Source: a bacterium (lineage in GTDB: Bacteria > Vulcanimicrobiota > Vulcanimicrobiia > Vulcanimicrobiales > Vulcanimicrobiaceae). Taken from it: a stretch of 64,000 bases of DNA. Position numbers and translations under genes: made by a program. Positions 57,100 to 64,000 of this stretch are shown piece by piece. The stretch covers positions 19,818 to 83,817 of the forward strand of contig JAJYCL010000007.1 in the NCBI GenBank assembly GCA_021778415.1, given 5' to 3'. A model generated the notes under the pieces. The model made no database searches. It was given only the letters and a program-made list of their open reading frames with translations, and was not told the origin of the DNA. The stretch's first letter is position 1. Each line of letters opens with the position of its first letter.

Positions 57100-58167
57100 C
57101 TAGAGCGTAGCGTAGCCGGATGGGAGAACATACGTCGTTATCTCGGGCGCACTGTCGCGCCAACCGAAACTGACGTAATCCGTCTCGTACCGACCGCACG
57201 TACGTTGGAGAGTGTCGAAAAATGCAAGCATGCGATCGGCTGGAAGTCCGAGCGCTTCATGTCGTTGTACAAGCCAACGACGCATCAGGTCCGGTTTCGA
57301 GCATGGCGAACCAGGCTCGACCGTACAGTCAAAATCCGCCTTAAAGCGGACCGGAGTGATCGTAAGTGTCGCGCAATTGCGTGCGAAGGCAAAATCAAAG
57401 GCCACGGTCACGCATCCATACGTAAATGGGCGAACATCCGGATACGCAGCGCAGATCGCTGCGACCGCCTGCGTTTGCGCGTCGTTAAGATTCCCTAAGG
57501 CGGCAATCGAGTCGACATCGGGTTGCGATACGGAGAGGTAGAGACGAAGACCATGTGCGCGACCATCACGAATACTCAACGCCAACCCGGCCGGCACTGC
57601 ATACAGTGACGTACGTTCGATGAACAGTCGTAGCGCTTCGCCACCAAGATCGAGTGCGCCGAAATGAGCAAACACCGCGCCAATTCGCGACCAACGCCGC
57701 GCTACATCGCCTTCTCGAACATTGCAATAGAGCCGCAATTCCAATCCGTGTGAATCAACGGACATTCCGAGCCCCAGTCCGCCCCACCAGGAATCAACAG
57801 CATCGGCCCGCGACGGGAAGAGCGCTCGGACGATATCGTTGATGACCGTAGCACTTGAGCTCCAAGCCAAATCGGCCAACAATCGATTCATCGTCGCGAG
57901 CGAATAATCGATTTGCTCGGAAACGCTTAGACTCGTCAGACCCGGTTCAACCAAAAGTCGAAACGGCGGCGGCTCGGCGCGCCCACTCTCCTGAAATGAG
58001 AGAAGAATCGGCGTTCCATCACCGGCGATCACCGGGCGTCGTCGTTGGACTCCACGTTCACCCCAAAAGGCAGCCTCAAGCAGATCGCGCGCAACAGTGA
58101 GTGCACGCGGATCAGCGTGAAGCTGCCGTTCAAGCAACTCTTCGAGCGGCTCGGCCGTTGGAATCAC
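57100..58167 (-). CDS. Unknown protein, possible ABBA-type prenyltransferase-like fold
   Basis: A 355-residue protein starting at a GTG that overlaps the preceding stop (GTGA). It has no signal peptide. Repeated alpha-beta-beta units can be discerned, with paired strands such as HGLELRLYCNVREGDVARRW, HGLRLYLSVSQPDVD, CVTVAFDFA/TLTITPVRF and VSFGWRDSAPEITTYVLP. This arrangement and the Arg/Lys/Tyr pattern on alternate strands recall ABBA-fold aromatic and cyanobactin prenyltransferases, but I see no motif that proves it. If true, it would fit with the cyclase-like and oxygenase genes downstream. Otherwise it should be treated as a hypothetical protein. Confidence 0.5.
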   Translation of the reverse strand: MIPTAEPLEELLERQLHADPRALTVARDLLEAAFWGERGVQRRRPVIAGDGTPILLSFQESGRAEPPPFRLLVEPGLTSLSVSEQIDYSLATMNRLLADLAWSSSATVINDIVRALFPSRADAVDSWWGGLGLGMSVDSHGLELRLYCNVREGDVARRWSRIGAVFAHFGALDLGGEALRLFIERTSLYAVPAGLALSIRDGRAHGLRLYLSVSQPDVDSIAALGNLNDAQTQAVAAICAAYPDVRPFTYGCVTVAFDFAFARNCATLTITPVRFKADFDCTVEPGSPCSKPDLMRRWLVQRHEALGLPADRMLAFFDTLQRTCGRYETDYVSFGWRDSAPEITTYVLPSGYATL

Positions 58168-58889
58168 GGAGTATTCGCCGTCGCCCGGTAGAGTGGCGGA
58201 CTTCCGCTTGCACCGGAGGCGCCGTTGCTTCCGCCTCCACCCGCAATGCCGTTGGCTCCAGTCATTCCGGGCGCAGCCGAACTTCCGCCAGCCGCGCCGC
58301 CGTAACCGCCGGAAGCCGCCGATCCGCCAGCGCCGGCTTGCCCACCGGAACCGCCGTTTCCACCGGTTGTCGCGGTCGTGACAGCGATAAGATCGGGCCG
58401 CTCACCGCGATAAAGGACAGAAAACTGCCCTCCAGCGCCGCCGGACCCGGCACTTCCGCCGTTGCCACCAAGGCCGCCGTTGCCGCCGACCCCGCCATTG
58501 CCACCATTGCCGGGCTGCACAGGGTCGCCCCACTTGGAGTGTCCCCCGGGGCCACCAGTTCCGCCGTTCTGGCCATCCTGGCCGGCACCACCCGTGCCGC
58601 CCGCTCCACCGTCACCGCCGCGACCTCCACTCACGTCGGCGACGATGGAACCTATGAACGTGTCGGCCTCGAGAACAAAGCCGAAAACACCGGGAGAACC
58701 ATCGGTACCCGGATCGCCCGGCAGTCCGGCGTTTCCGTTCCCTCCGGCCAACCCGTTATCACCGGTTTGCCCCGGTTGCCCGTTTGCCGCCGGCGTTCCA
58801 TAGGGGGCGATCGCCGCCCCCGGGGTACCGATCAGGCCCGTCTGGCCGGGCTCTCCGGACCCGACCCAATTCGGCACCGGATTCTCCAT
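58164..58889 (-). CDS. Collagen-like glycine-rich protein
   Basis: A 241-residue protein of very high glycine content. Module order: a short N-terminal region with GAAIAPYGTPA, then eleven perfect Gly-X-Y triplets (37-69), a non-repetitive strand (FGFVLEADTFIGSIVADVS), a GGx-rich region (about 88-154), a second strand motif (QFSVLYRGERPDLIAV) and a GGx-rich tail. No signal peptide is seen. The paralogue upstream shares the same order. The start ATG overlaps the previous stop (TAATG), which supports expression as a protein despite the low complexity and the many spurious frames here. Confidence 0.75.
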   Translation of the reverse strand: MENPVPNWVGSGEPGQTGLIGTPGAAIAPYGTPAANGQPGQTGDNGLAGGNGNAGLPGDPGTDGSPGVFGFVLEADTFIGSIVADVSGGRGGDGGAGGTGGAGQDGQNGGTGGPGGHSKWGDPVQPGNGGNGGVGGNGGLGGNGGSAGSGGAGGQFSVLYRGERPDLIAVTTATTGGNGGSGGQAGAGGSAASGGYGGAAGGSSAAPGMTGANGIAGGGGSNGASGASGSPPLYRATANTP

Positions 58890-59647
58890 TACGGAGTCTC
58901 CTGAATATTCACGAGTGCCTTTTTGCCACTCACTCCAGGCTGGCCATTCGTTCCTCCGGTGCCGGGGGAGCCGTTTCCGCCGCCTGCCGCCTGGCCTCCG
59001 CTTCCAGTTCCACCAGCCCCTGGCAAGCCACCGACACCTGGTGCGCCGCCCTGTCCACCGGCGCCACCCACTCCGGCCGCTAAGCCATTATCAGGCACGG
59101 GGACGACATTCGGGAAATTGCCCGGGCGATAAAGGATCGTAACGACTCCGCCATCGCCGCCGTTGGCACCGTTGCCGCCATTGCCGCCATTGCCGCCTTG
59201 GCCCCCGGTTCCTCCGCCGCCGCCGGCACCTTGACTCCCGTTATTGCCGTTATGTCCCCCGCTACCGCCGGGGCCACCGTTTCCGCCGGTCTGACCTTGC
59301 TGTCCCTGACCGCCGGCTCCGCCGTTCCCTCCGGCGCTGCCATTTCCGCCGCGAAAATTGAGATGCAAATCGCCGACAATGTGCGTTGCATCAATAACAA
59401 ACGTTGCACCGCTGCTACCCGGAGCCCCGGGGCCACCAGGCTGACCGTTGTTCCCAACGACCCCGTTCTTCCCTGGAGTTCCCGTGCCGCCGTTACCGCC
59501 ATTTGCAAGCCATGTCGATGTGCTCGATCCGGTCGAACCGACGGGAGCAGCACTCGTGTAAGGGGCAATTGCCGGGCCCGGCACTCCAACGGAGCCCGGA
59601 GGGGTGCCATCTTGCCCGGGACCATTCCATGTACCACCTGTACTCAT
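58889..59647 (-). CDS. Collagen-like glycine-rich protein (paralogue)
   Basis: A 252-residue protein. The ATG at 59647 has GAGGAA upstream and gives MSTGGTWNGPGQDGTPPG; the longer frame runs into the 204-residue gene. Module order matches its neighbour: GPAIAPYTSAA, eleven Gly-X-Y triplets (50-82), FVIDATHIVGDLHLNF, a GGx/GGN region (about 99-167), VVTILYRPGNFPNVV, a GGx tail and a lysine-containing C-terminus (GKKALVNIQETP). The constant count of eleven triplets in both paralogues suggests a length under selection. Eleven triplets are short for a stable collagen triple helix without help. Confidence 0.75.
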   Translation of the reverse strand: MSTGGTWNGPGQDGTPPGSVGVPGPAIAPYTSAAPVGSTGSSTSTWLANGGNGGTGTPGKNGVVGNNGQPGGPGAPGSSGATFVIDATHIVGDLHLNFRGGNGSAGGNGGAGGQGQQGQTGGNGGPGGSGGHNGNNGSQGAGGGGGTGGQGGNGGNGGNGANGGDGGVVTILYRPGNFPNVVPVPDNGLAAGVGGAGGQGGAPGVGGLPGAGGTGSGGQAAGGGNGSPGTGGTNGQPGVSGKKALVNIQETP

Positions 59648-59663
59648 AATGTTCTGTTCCTCT

Positions 59664-60278
59664 TTACGCCGGAAGCCAAGTGACGGTGGTTGCCTGAACT
59701 TTTTGATTGGGATGGACGATAATTTGCCCCGTCCCATAGACCGTAATCGAATCAAACTGCACGACCGGATTGGGACCGAGATCAACCTTTCCGCCATTTT
59801 GCACCGTCAGCGCAGTGCCAACGACAGCAAATTGACCGCCGAGCGCCGAGCACATCATTTGCGTGAGCTCGTCGACTGACGGCTGTGCAACATACGTGGG
59901 ATCGGCATATCCGTACACGAGATTTTCTGCAGTACGGCGGGCAACAGAATTTTGATCTGTCAGCGACAGTCCATCACCAGACTTGAGGGCTGCGTTTTGC
60001 ACCTCGGGATGAACGGACAAATGCTTTGTATTGTTGTGTTCAAAGACACGATTGGGTACGCCGACAAGCTCCTTCAGTTCGTCGAGCGAACGGGCCGGTT
60101 TTAGTGGCTTCATCCACAAATTAGCCGCCGCATTTTCCGACGAAAAAACGAAATGCTGATCGCTCTGTACGACGATGGGGGGCGCCTTGACGTCATCTGG
60201 CGTCAGGCCGATGAGCGCGAGACGTTTGAGGCGTTCGGCCTGGGCCCGCGCGAGATCTGGACCGCTACTATCTGGCAT
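59664..60278 (-). CDS. Unknown 204-residue protein, first gene of the operon
   Basis: The ATG at 60278 is preceded by GAGGAGA with good spacing. The N-terminal half is helical and hydrophilic (ARAQAERLKRLALIGLTPDDV ... RSLDELKELVGVPNRVFEH, read in parts). The C-terminal 70 residues are beta-rich: GGQFAVVGTALTVQNGG, NPVVQFDSITVYGTGQ, IIVHPNQKVQATTVTWLP. The latter recalls a few rungs of a beta-helix. No signal peptide or known domain is recognised. It opens the eight-gene unit and is 16 bases before the first collagen-like gene. Confidence 0.7.
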   Translation of the reverse strand: MPDSSGPDLARAQAERLKRLALIGLTPDDVKAPPIVVQSDQHFVFSSENAAANLWMKPLKPARSLDELKELVGVPNRVFEHNNTKHLSVHPEVQNAALKSGDGLSLTDQNSVARRTAENLVYGYADPTYVAQPSVDELTQMMCSALGGQFAVVGTALTVQNGGKVDLGPNPVVQFDSITVYGTGQIIVHPNQKVQATTVTWLPA

Positions 60279-60353
60279 ACATTCTCCTCACAAAAGTTCC
60301 AAAAGGCGAAAGAGCCACGACTTCTGGTGCTCGACTTCGACTTTCGTTGTCAG

Positions 60354-60383
60354 TTCATAGCATAGCCAATATGAGCTAGTCAA
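60354..60383 (-). promoter_or_regulatory. Sigma70-type promoter of the eight-gene operon
   Basis: On the minus strand: -35 TTGACT (60383-60378), an 18-base spacer and -10 TATGAA (60359-60354). It predicts a leader of about 70 bases before the ATG at 60278. The -10 is weak (4 of 6), consistent with a need for an activator. Confidence 0.5.
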
Positions 60384-60395
60384 CAGGTATAAAGA

Positions 60396-60458
60396 AGCAT
60401 ATTTTAATAATAAATAAATAGCATAGATTAGCTATTTACTAATGCCTAAAAATATGCT
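60396..60458. promoter_or_regulatory. Nested inverted repeat in A+T-rich DNA, candidate operator
   Basis: Outer arms AGCATATTTT (60396-60405) and AAAATATGCT (60449-60458) are perfect inverses. Inside them AAATAGC (60416-60422) and GCTATTT (60431-60437) form a second perfect pair. The block starts 12 bases upstream of the -35 element of the minus-strand operon, where an activator or UP-element would act. Confidence 0.5.
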
Positions 60459-60602
60459 CTCGCTTCTCAAGGGATTAGGTTGCGCTAGCCAGAGGTCACG
60501 AGCAACGATGCCTACGCGGACACGAACGTAGTCTTAAGAACATAAAGAACTTCGCGTGCAAACCGCGCAGGAATCTTCGCATGACACGCGCACCGTTGCG
60601 GC

Positions 60603-62285
60603 ATGCGCAAATTTCTTGCAGTCGTTACGTGCCTTGCATTTCTCGCGAGTTTTTCACCGCCGGTCATTGCACAAGACCAAAACGCAACATTCCTTGCGAA
60701 TTTACGGTCGCATGTGAAGCACGTCTTTGTCATCTATCAAGAAAATCGCTCGTTCGATTCTTATTTCGGAACGTTTCCGGGCGCAGACAATCTTGCGTCT
60801 CCCGAAGCGATGCTCAACGGCTATCGGCAGTACGATCCGCTCGGGCATCAATTCGTTACGCCGTTTCGCATTAGTGATCCCGATCTCGCCGATGCGAATC
60901 ACGCCCGACCGGCTCTGGAAACGAAAATGGATGGCGGAGCCATGGACCTCTATATTTCTACGGAAGAATTCGGCTTACTCGCGCGCGGCTACAATCGCGA
61001 AGATGCTCAACGCGTCGGTCTGCTGACCATGGCACATGAGGACTGCGACACCATTCCGTTCCTTTGGAAATACGCGCATACATTCGCGCTGTTCGATCAT
61101 TTCTTTCAAGCAACGACCGGTCCGTCGACTCCGGGAAACATTAGCATTATAGCGGCGCAAACGGGGCAAACCCAATGGGCACGCGATGCCAGCGATCAGA
61201 TTTCCGCTTCCGATACGGGGCCCGGCGTGCCGGTTCTCAATGATTCGCCACCTGCATTCGGCCCCTACCTCACGGGCGCCCCGGATCCACTCAAGCGCCA
61301 AATTGATCTCACCTTCGCTAACGTTCTACTCACGCTTACCGGGAAAAACGCCAACAAAGCGACCGTTGATACTGACGATATCAAAGACGATATCTCAACA
61401 CTCGTGAGATCCGGGCATTCTTCCGTCGGTTGGGGTTGGTATCAGGAAGGCTTCGGGGCAAAACGTGGACACATGTTTAGCCCGTACGTCACCCATCACA
61501 ATGCCGTCCAATATTTCGGCTATGAACGCCAAAACAACTATTTTTGGAAGAACGTACACGATCTCACGGCGCTTTTACCATCGTTGCAGCAAGGAACACT
61601 TCCTGATCGCAGCGTTACGTTTATTAAAGGCGGATACGATAATCCGTTCGGCCTGAAGCCTGCAAATAAAGATCGGCGAGTTCAAGTGAAATTCCGAGGG
61701 GACGACGATCATCCGGGCTATTCGGATTCCCAAATTAGCGAATCGATGGTCGCGACGATGGTCAATGCCATTGCTCACAGCAAGTACTGGAAAGATTCCG
61801 CCATTCTTATTACGTGGGATGATTCAGAAGGCTACTATGACCACGTTTCCCCGCCGCAGTTCGAACGCTGCCCCGATAACCACGCCTGTGGCGATGGACC
61901 GCGAGTCCCCGCAATTCTCATTTCGCCGTATGCAAAAACCGGCGCGATCGTAACGGCGCAATCGGACCATACATCGTTCGTAAAATTCCTCGACACGCTG
62001 TTCAATCTGCCGCCATTAGCGACGCTGCCCGATGAAGCACCCTATATGCCCGAGGGACCGCGCGATACCGAAAGCACGCTGTCGGACTTGACGGGCGCGT
62101 TCGATTCGGCACGCTTGGCGGGAACGAAAGCCCCCGTTCCGGCAAGTTCCGCCGAGATTCCTGACGATATTGTACGCACGATTCCATCGCCCTGGAGTTG
62201 CAAGAGCATCGGCATGACGCCGGTATCAATCCCTGGCGAAAATGTTCTACCTGCCGGCTTTTCACCGCGCACGAGCCAGCATTAA
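60603..62285 (+). CDS. Secreted phosphoesterase family protein (phospholipase C / acid phosphatase type)
   Basis: A 560-residue exported enzyme. A signal peptide (MRKFLAVVTCLAFLASFSPP then VIAQ) precedes the metal-site motif HVFVIYQENRSFDSYFGTFP, the hallmark of the bacterial phosphoesterase family that includes non-haemolytic phospholipase C and AcpA-type acid phosphatases. Further metal-site blocks are ATTGPSTPGN, ILITWDDSEGYYDHVSPP and SPYAKTGAIV ... QSDHTSFVKF. It lacks the long C-terminal domains of Pseudomonas-type PLC, which fits a shorter phosphatase-like form. It hydrolyses phosphate esters outside the cytoplasm; the substrate is uncertain. Its stop abuts that of the convergent cytochrome gene. 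Confidence 0.88.
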   Translation: MRKFLAVVTCLAFLASFSPPVIAQDQNATFLANLRSHVKHVFVIYQENRSFDSYFGTFPGADNLASPEAMLNGYRQYDPLGHQFVTPFRISDPDLADANHARPALETKMDGGAMDLYISTEEFGLLARGYNREDAQRVGLLTMAHEDCDTIPFLWKYAHTFALFDHFFQATTGPSTPGNISIIAAQTGQTQWARDASDQISASDTGPGVPVLNDSPPAFGPYLTGAPDPLKRQIDLTFANVLLTLTGKNANKATVDTDDIKDDISTLVRSGHSSVGWGWYQEGFGAKRGHMFSPYVTHHNAVQYFGYERQNNYFWKNVHDLTALLPSLQQGTLPDRSVTFIKGGYDNPFGLKPANKDRRVQVKFRGDDDHPGYSDSQISESMVATMVNAIAHSKYWKDSAILITWDDSEGYYDHVSPPQFERCPDNHACGDGPRVPAILISPYAKTGAIVTAQSDHTSFVKFLDTLFNLPPLATLPDEAPYMPEGPRDTESTLSDLTGAFDSARLAGTKAPVPASSAEIPDDIVRTIPSPWSCKSIGMTPVSIPGENVLPAGFSPRTSQH

Positions 62286-63830
62286 TCAGGGATGTAACTG
62301 AGAAATATAGAGCGCGATGTCGTGAAGATCACGGTCGGACATTATCCACCGCGGCATCACCGGGCTAAGCGCTTCACCATTGGCATCGACGCCATCGGTT
62401 ATCGCTCGTTCGAACTGCAATAACGTCCATGTCGCATTCATGTTCATACCCGGCATTGCATTTCCGGTGCCCATCGTATCGCGCATATGCGCGTTTGGCC
62501 CTAACGCCGCGCTAATCGCTCCATCGGCAAGGATCACGCCACCTCTCCCAGTCGTTCCATGGCATACCGCACAACTTTGGTAAGTGCGCGCCGGCGTCGC
62601 CGTTGAGATCCGGATGCCTTGAAGATCGGTGCCGGTGAAAAAGATCGACCGACCGTTCGCGAGCCCGTTCGCATCGGCAGTTGACGCCGCTTGCTGCGGC
62701 CCGATCGAACCTCGCGGAAATGCTTCACGCGTCCATGGGCCCGCCCACAGGAGTTGATAATTGACACCAGGGCTCGCTCCCGGCGAAGAGCGGTTTTCGA
62801 TCGTCAAGACGATATTCGGGCGCAAGCTAAACGCCGCATCCGAAATATAGTTCACCGTCGATGTGCCAAGGCCGTCGTCCGTGTGCTCGTAGCGAACATC
62901 CAAATGCAGCCAAGGCAAGGGACCGTAAATGGTTTCAAGCGATAACCCGTTGCTTTGCGCCGATTGCGAAACCGAATCAAAAGGATTGGCATCTCGACCA
63001 ATGACACCCATTGCCATCATTTCGTAACGATTACCGCTGTACGACGCGAGTCCGGCAACCCGCGAGTAACGATCGCTTGCGCCGGACGCAAGCGGATACG
63101 ATCCAGCCATCGCAGCGACGCCGCCAGACCAATGTGACTCGGGCGAGAGATACTGCACAGACCCCGTCCATGCCGGACCTTCTCCGGCACCGCGAAGATA
63201 GGAAATATTGCCAACGAGACCAAGATGCCCAAATTGCGTGAGTGAAGCACCCCAACGATTGTCAGCGAGCGTTGAAGCGTTGAAACCGACAGGTAACGAT
63301 GCAACCGAATACGGTGAAAGCGAAAGTGATTGACTCATCCAAGGGGCAAAAATCGGCGTAGGAAAGCGCCCCAACTGCAAGCTCGTGTTTCCGTGCGATA
63401 AGCCATTATACGCTAGCCAAACTTGATCGATCGACGATGCCGGAAATCCGCCCGATACCATCGGGACAGAAGCAAAATATGAAACGTCGCGCCCAAGAAA
63501 GCCGGCGCTCAAAAACTGATCGAGAGCACTAAAAACTTTTGGCAGCGACGGATCCGGCTGATTCGATGCGTTCGCGGTCATTTCAAGCGCCAATGGTTGA
63601 CTGCGATTCTGCATCATCTGAATGTGCGAGTTTAACCCGCGAGAAAAATTCGTCATGAGAACATAGCGGCCATACCGATTTAATTGAGGTACCGCGGTGT
63701 GGCAGAGACTACAGTTGACGCCACCTTGTCCATTCGCTAAGACCGGAACGGCTCGCGATGGAATCGTCCCGATGCACACGCTAAGAACGAAGCCGGCAAC
63801 AAACAGTGCCGAGCTCCGAATTTTTCTCAT
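62286..63830 (-). CDS. Cytochrome c - beta-barrel - cytochrome c fusion, Cyc2-like
   Basis: About 514 residues from the ATG at 63830, which starts a signal peptide (MRKIRSSALFVAGFVLSVC); a longer frame begins at 63896. Just after the signal is a haem site, GVNCSLCHTAVPQLNRYGRY (Cys40, Cys43, His44), whose CxxCHTxxPxLNxxGR pattern is that of fused cytochrome-porins. About 320 residues of alternating beta-strand sequence follow, as expected of an outer-membrane barrel. A class I cytochrome c domain ends the protein (CAVCH at 420-424, Met ligand near MPRWIM). The likely role is electron transfer across or at the outer membrane. The extra C-terminal cytochrome is unlike simple Cyc2. Confidence 0.75.
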   Translation of the reverse strand: MRKIRSSALFVAGFVLSVCIGTIPSRAVPVLANGQGGVNCSLCHTAVPQLNRYGRYVLMTNFSRGLNSHIQMMQNRSQPLALEMTANASNQPDPSLPKVFSALDQFLSAGFLGRDVSYFASVPMVSGGFPASSIDQVWLAYNGLSHGNTSLQLGRFPTPIFAPWMSQSLSLSPYSVASLPVGFNASTLADNRWGASLTQFGHLGLVGNISYLRGAGEGPAWTGSVQYLSPESHWSGGVAAMAGSYPLASGASDRYSRVAGLASYSGNRYEMMAMGVIGRDANPFDSVSQSAQSNGLSLETIYGPLPWLHLDVRYEHTDDGLGTSTVNYISDAAFSLRPNIVLTIENRSSPGASPGVNYQLLWAGPWTREAFPRGSIGPQQAASTADANGLANGRSIFFTGTDLQGIRISTATPARTYQSCAVCHGTTGRGGVILADGAISAALGPNAHMRDTMGTGNAMPGMNMNATWTLLQFERAITDGVDANGEALSPVMPRWIMSDRDLHDIALYISQLHP

Positions 63831-64000
63831 ACGGCTTCGGTCGCACACTTTTTGAACCTCGATAGGGTTTCCATGCATGCCGGTCACGTTCTCCATAGTG
63901 CGTCACACCCATTCGAGCGTGCAACGCATTGTGTCATCGTCGAATGTAAATCAGTCCTGGCCTTCACAAACGCAGGAATTACGTCGTTAATGTGCGACAA

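Larger units (their letters stand above)
60279..60602. other. Divergent intergenic region with promoter and A+T-rich nested repeat
   Basis: This 324-base gap holds the predicted promoter of the minus-strand operon (60354-60383), then a strongly A+T-rich block with nested inverted repeats (60396-60458). The part up to the phosphoesterase ATG at 60603 contains no ORF I would call. No clear promoter for the plus-strand gene could be assigned. Confidence 0.6.

Noticed and set aside
58164..59647. Glycine-codon repeats that look like a repeat array or CRISPR, and long ORFs on the opposite strand
   Set aside because: There are no uniform repeats separated by unique spacers. The minus-strand frames are coupled to their neighbours by TAATG and GTGA overlaps; the plus-strand Pro/Ala-rich frames are mirror images of Gly/Asn codons without ribosome binding sites.
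1..64000. Prophage, insertion sequence or integrative element
   Set aside because: No transposase, integrase, phage structural gene or flanking direct repeat was found; the tRNA-Val gene shows no duplicated 3' end nearby.

Overview
The window reads as a gene-dense chromosome of a diderm bacterium with about half G+C. It carries rpoB, a tRNA-Val and many secreted lipoproteins. Placement is inference only: tandem NHL-repeat lipoproteins, S53 (sedolisin) peptidases, BTAD/NB-ARC and TPR-LuxR regulators and an apparent outer-membrane barrel would suit Candidatus Eremiobacterota (WPS-2) or a related poorly cultured lineage. No rRNA, insertion sequence, phage gene or CRISPR array was seen.

Layout. 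1-5.9 kb: the 3' end of an S53 peptidase with an unusual C-terminal prodomain-like tail, two small exported proteins, an alpha/beta hydrolase coupled to a 3-hydroxyisobutyrate-dehydrogenase-like enzyme, and a MASE1-GGDEF-EAL protein. 6-10.2 kb: rpoB with its own promoter, a leader hairpin and a terminator; rpoC is not next to it. 10.3-15.4 kb: palindromic repeats, a VPS10/BNR beta-propeller protein, a small propeller protein, a GAF-GGDEF cyclase and tRNA-Val(GAC). 15.4-23.0 kb: a tightly coupled operon of phosphoketolase, P-type H+-ATPase, PPK2, acetate kinase and a phosphotransacetylase-family enzyme. It links acetyl-phosphate and polyphosphate energy to proton export.

23.1-30.8 kb: a visibly A+T-richer surface-glycan or small-molecule tailoring island (glycosyltransferase, PIG-L deacetylase, two 2-oxoglutarate oxygenases, sulfotransferase, hydrolase), then a GT39 transferase coupled to a MauE/TlpA redox pair. 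31-35.5 kb: a BTAD-NB-ARC-TPR regulator and a GGDEF-EAL protein. 35.5-45 kb: a seven-gene minus-strand operon of lipoproteins built from shuffled modules, a full-length S53 peptidase and the GGDEF-EAL protein. 45.3-47.1 kb: a small secreted peptide next to a TPR-LuxR regulator.

47.2-60.4 kb is the most unusual part. It is a minus-strand operon of eight genes with a recognisable promoter and an A+T-rich nested inverted repeat upstream. It encodes a 204-residue unknown, two paralogous collagen-like glycine-rich proteins, an unknown with a possible ABBA-prenyltransferase-like fold, a 2302-residue protein with five LamG domains (one split by a PQQ-type propeller) and a membrane-type C-terminus, a terpenoid-cyclase-like alpha-toroid protein and two paralogous PhyH-family oxygenases. 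I recognise no described system with this gene set.

60.6-64 kb: a secreted phosphoesterase/phospholipase C and, converging on it, a cytochrome-barrel-cytochrome fusion reminiscent of Cyc2-type outer-membrane cytochromes. Many genes overlap by 1-4 bases (ATGA, GTGA, TAATG), which makes the operon boundaries fairly clear.
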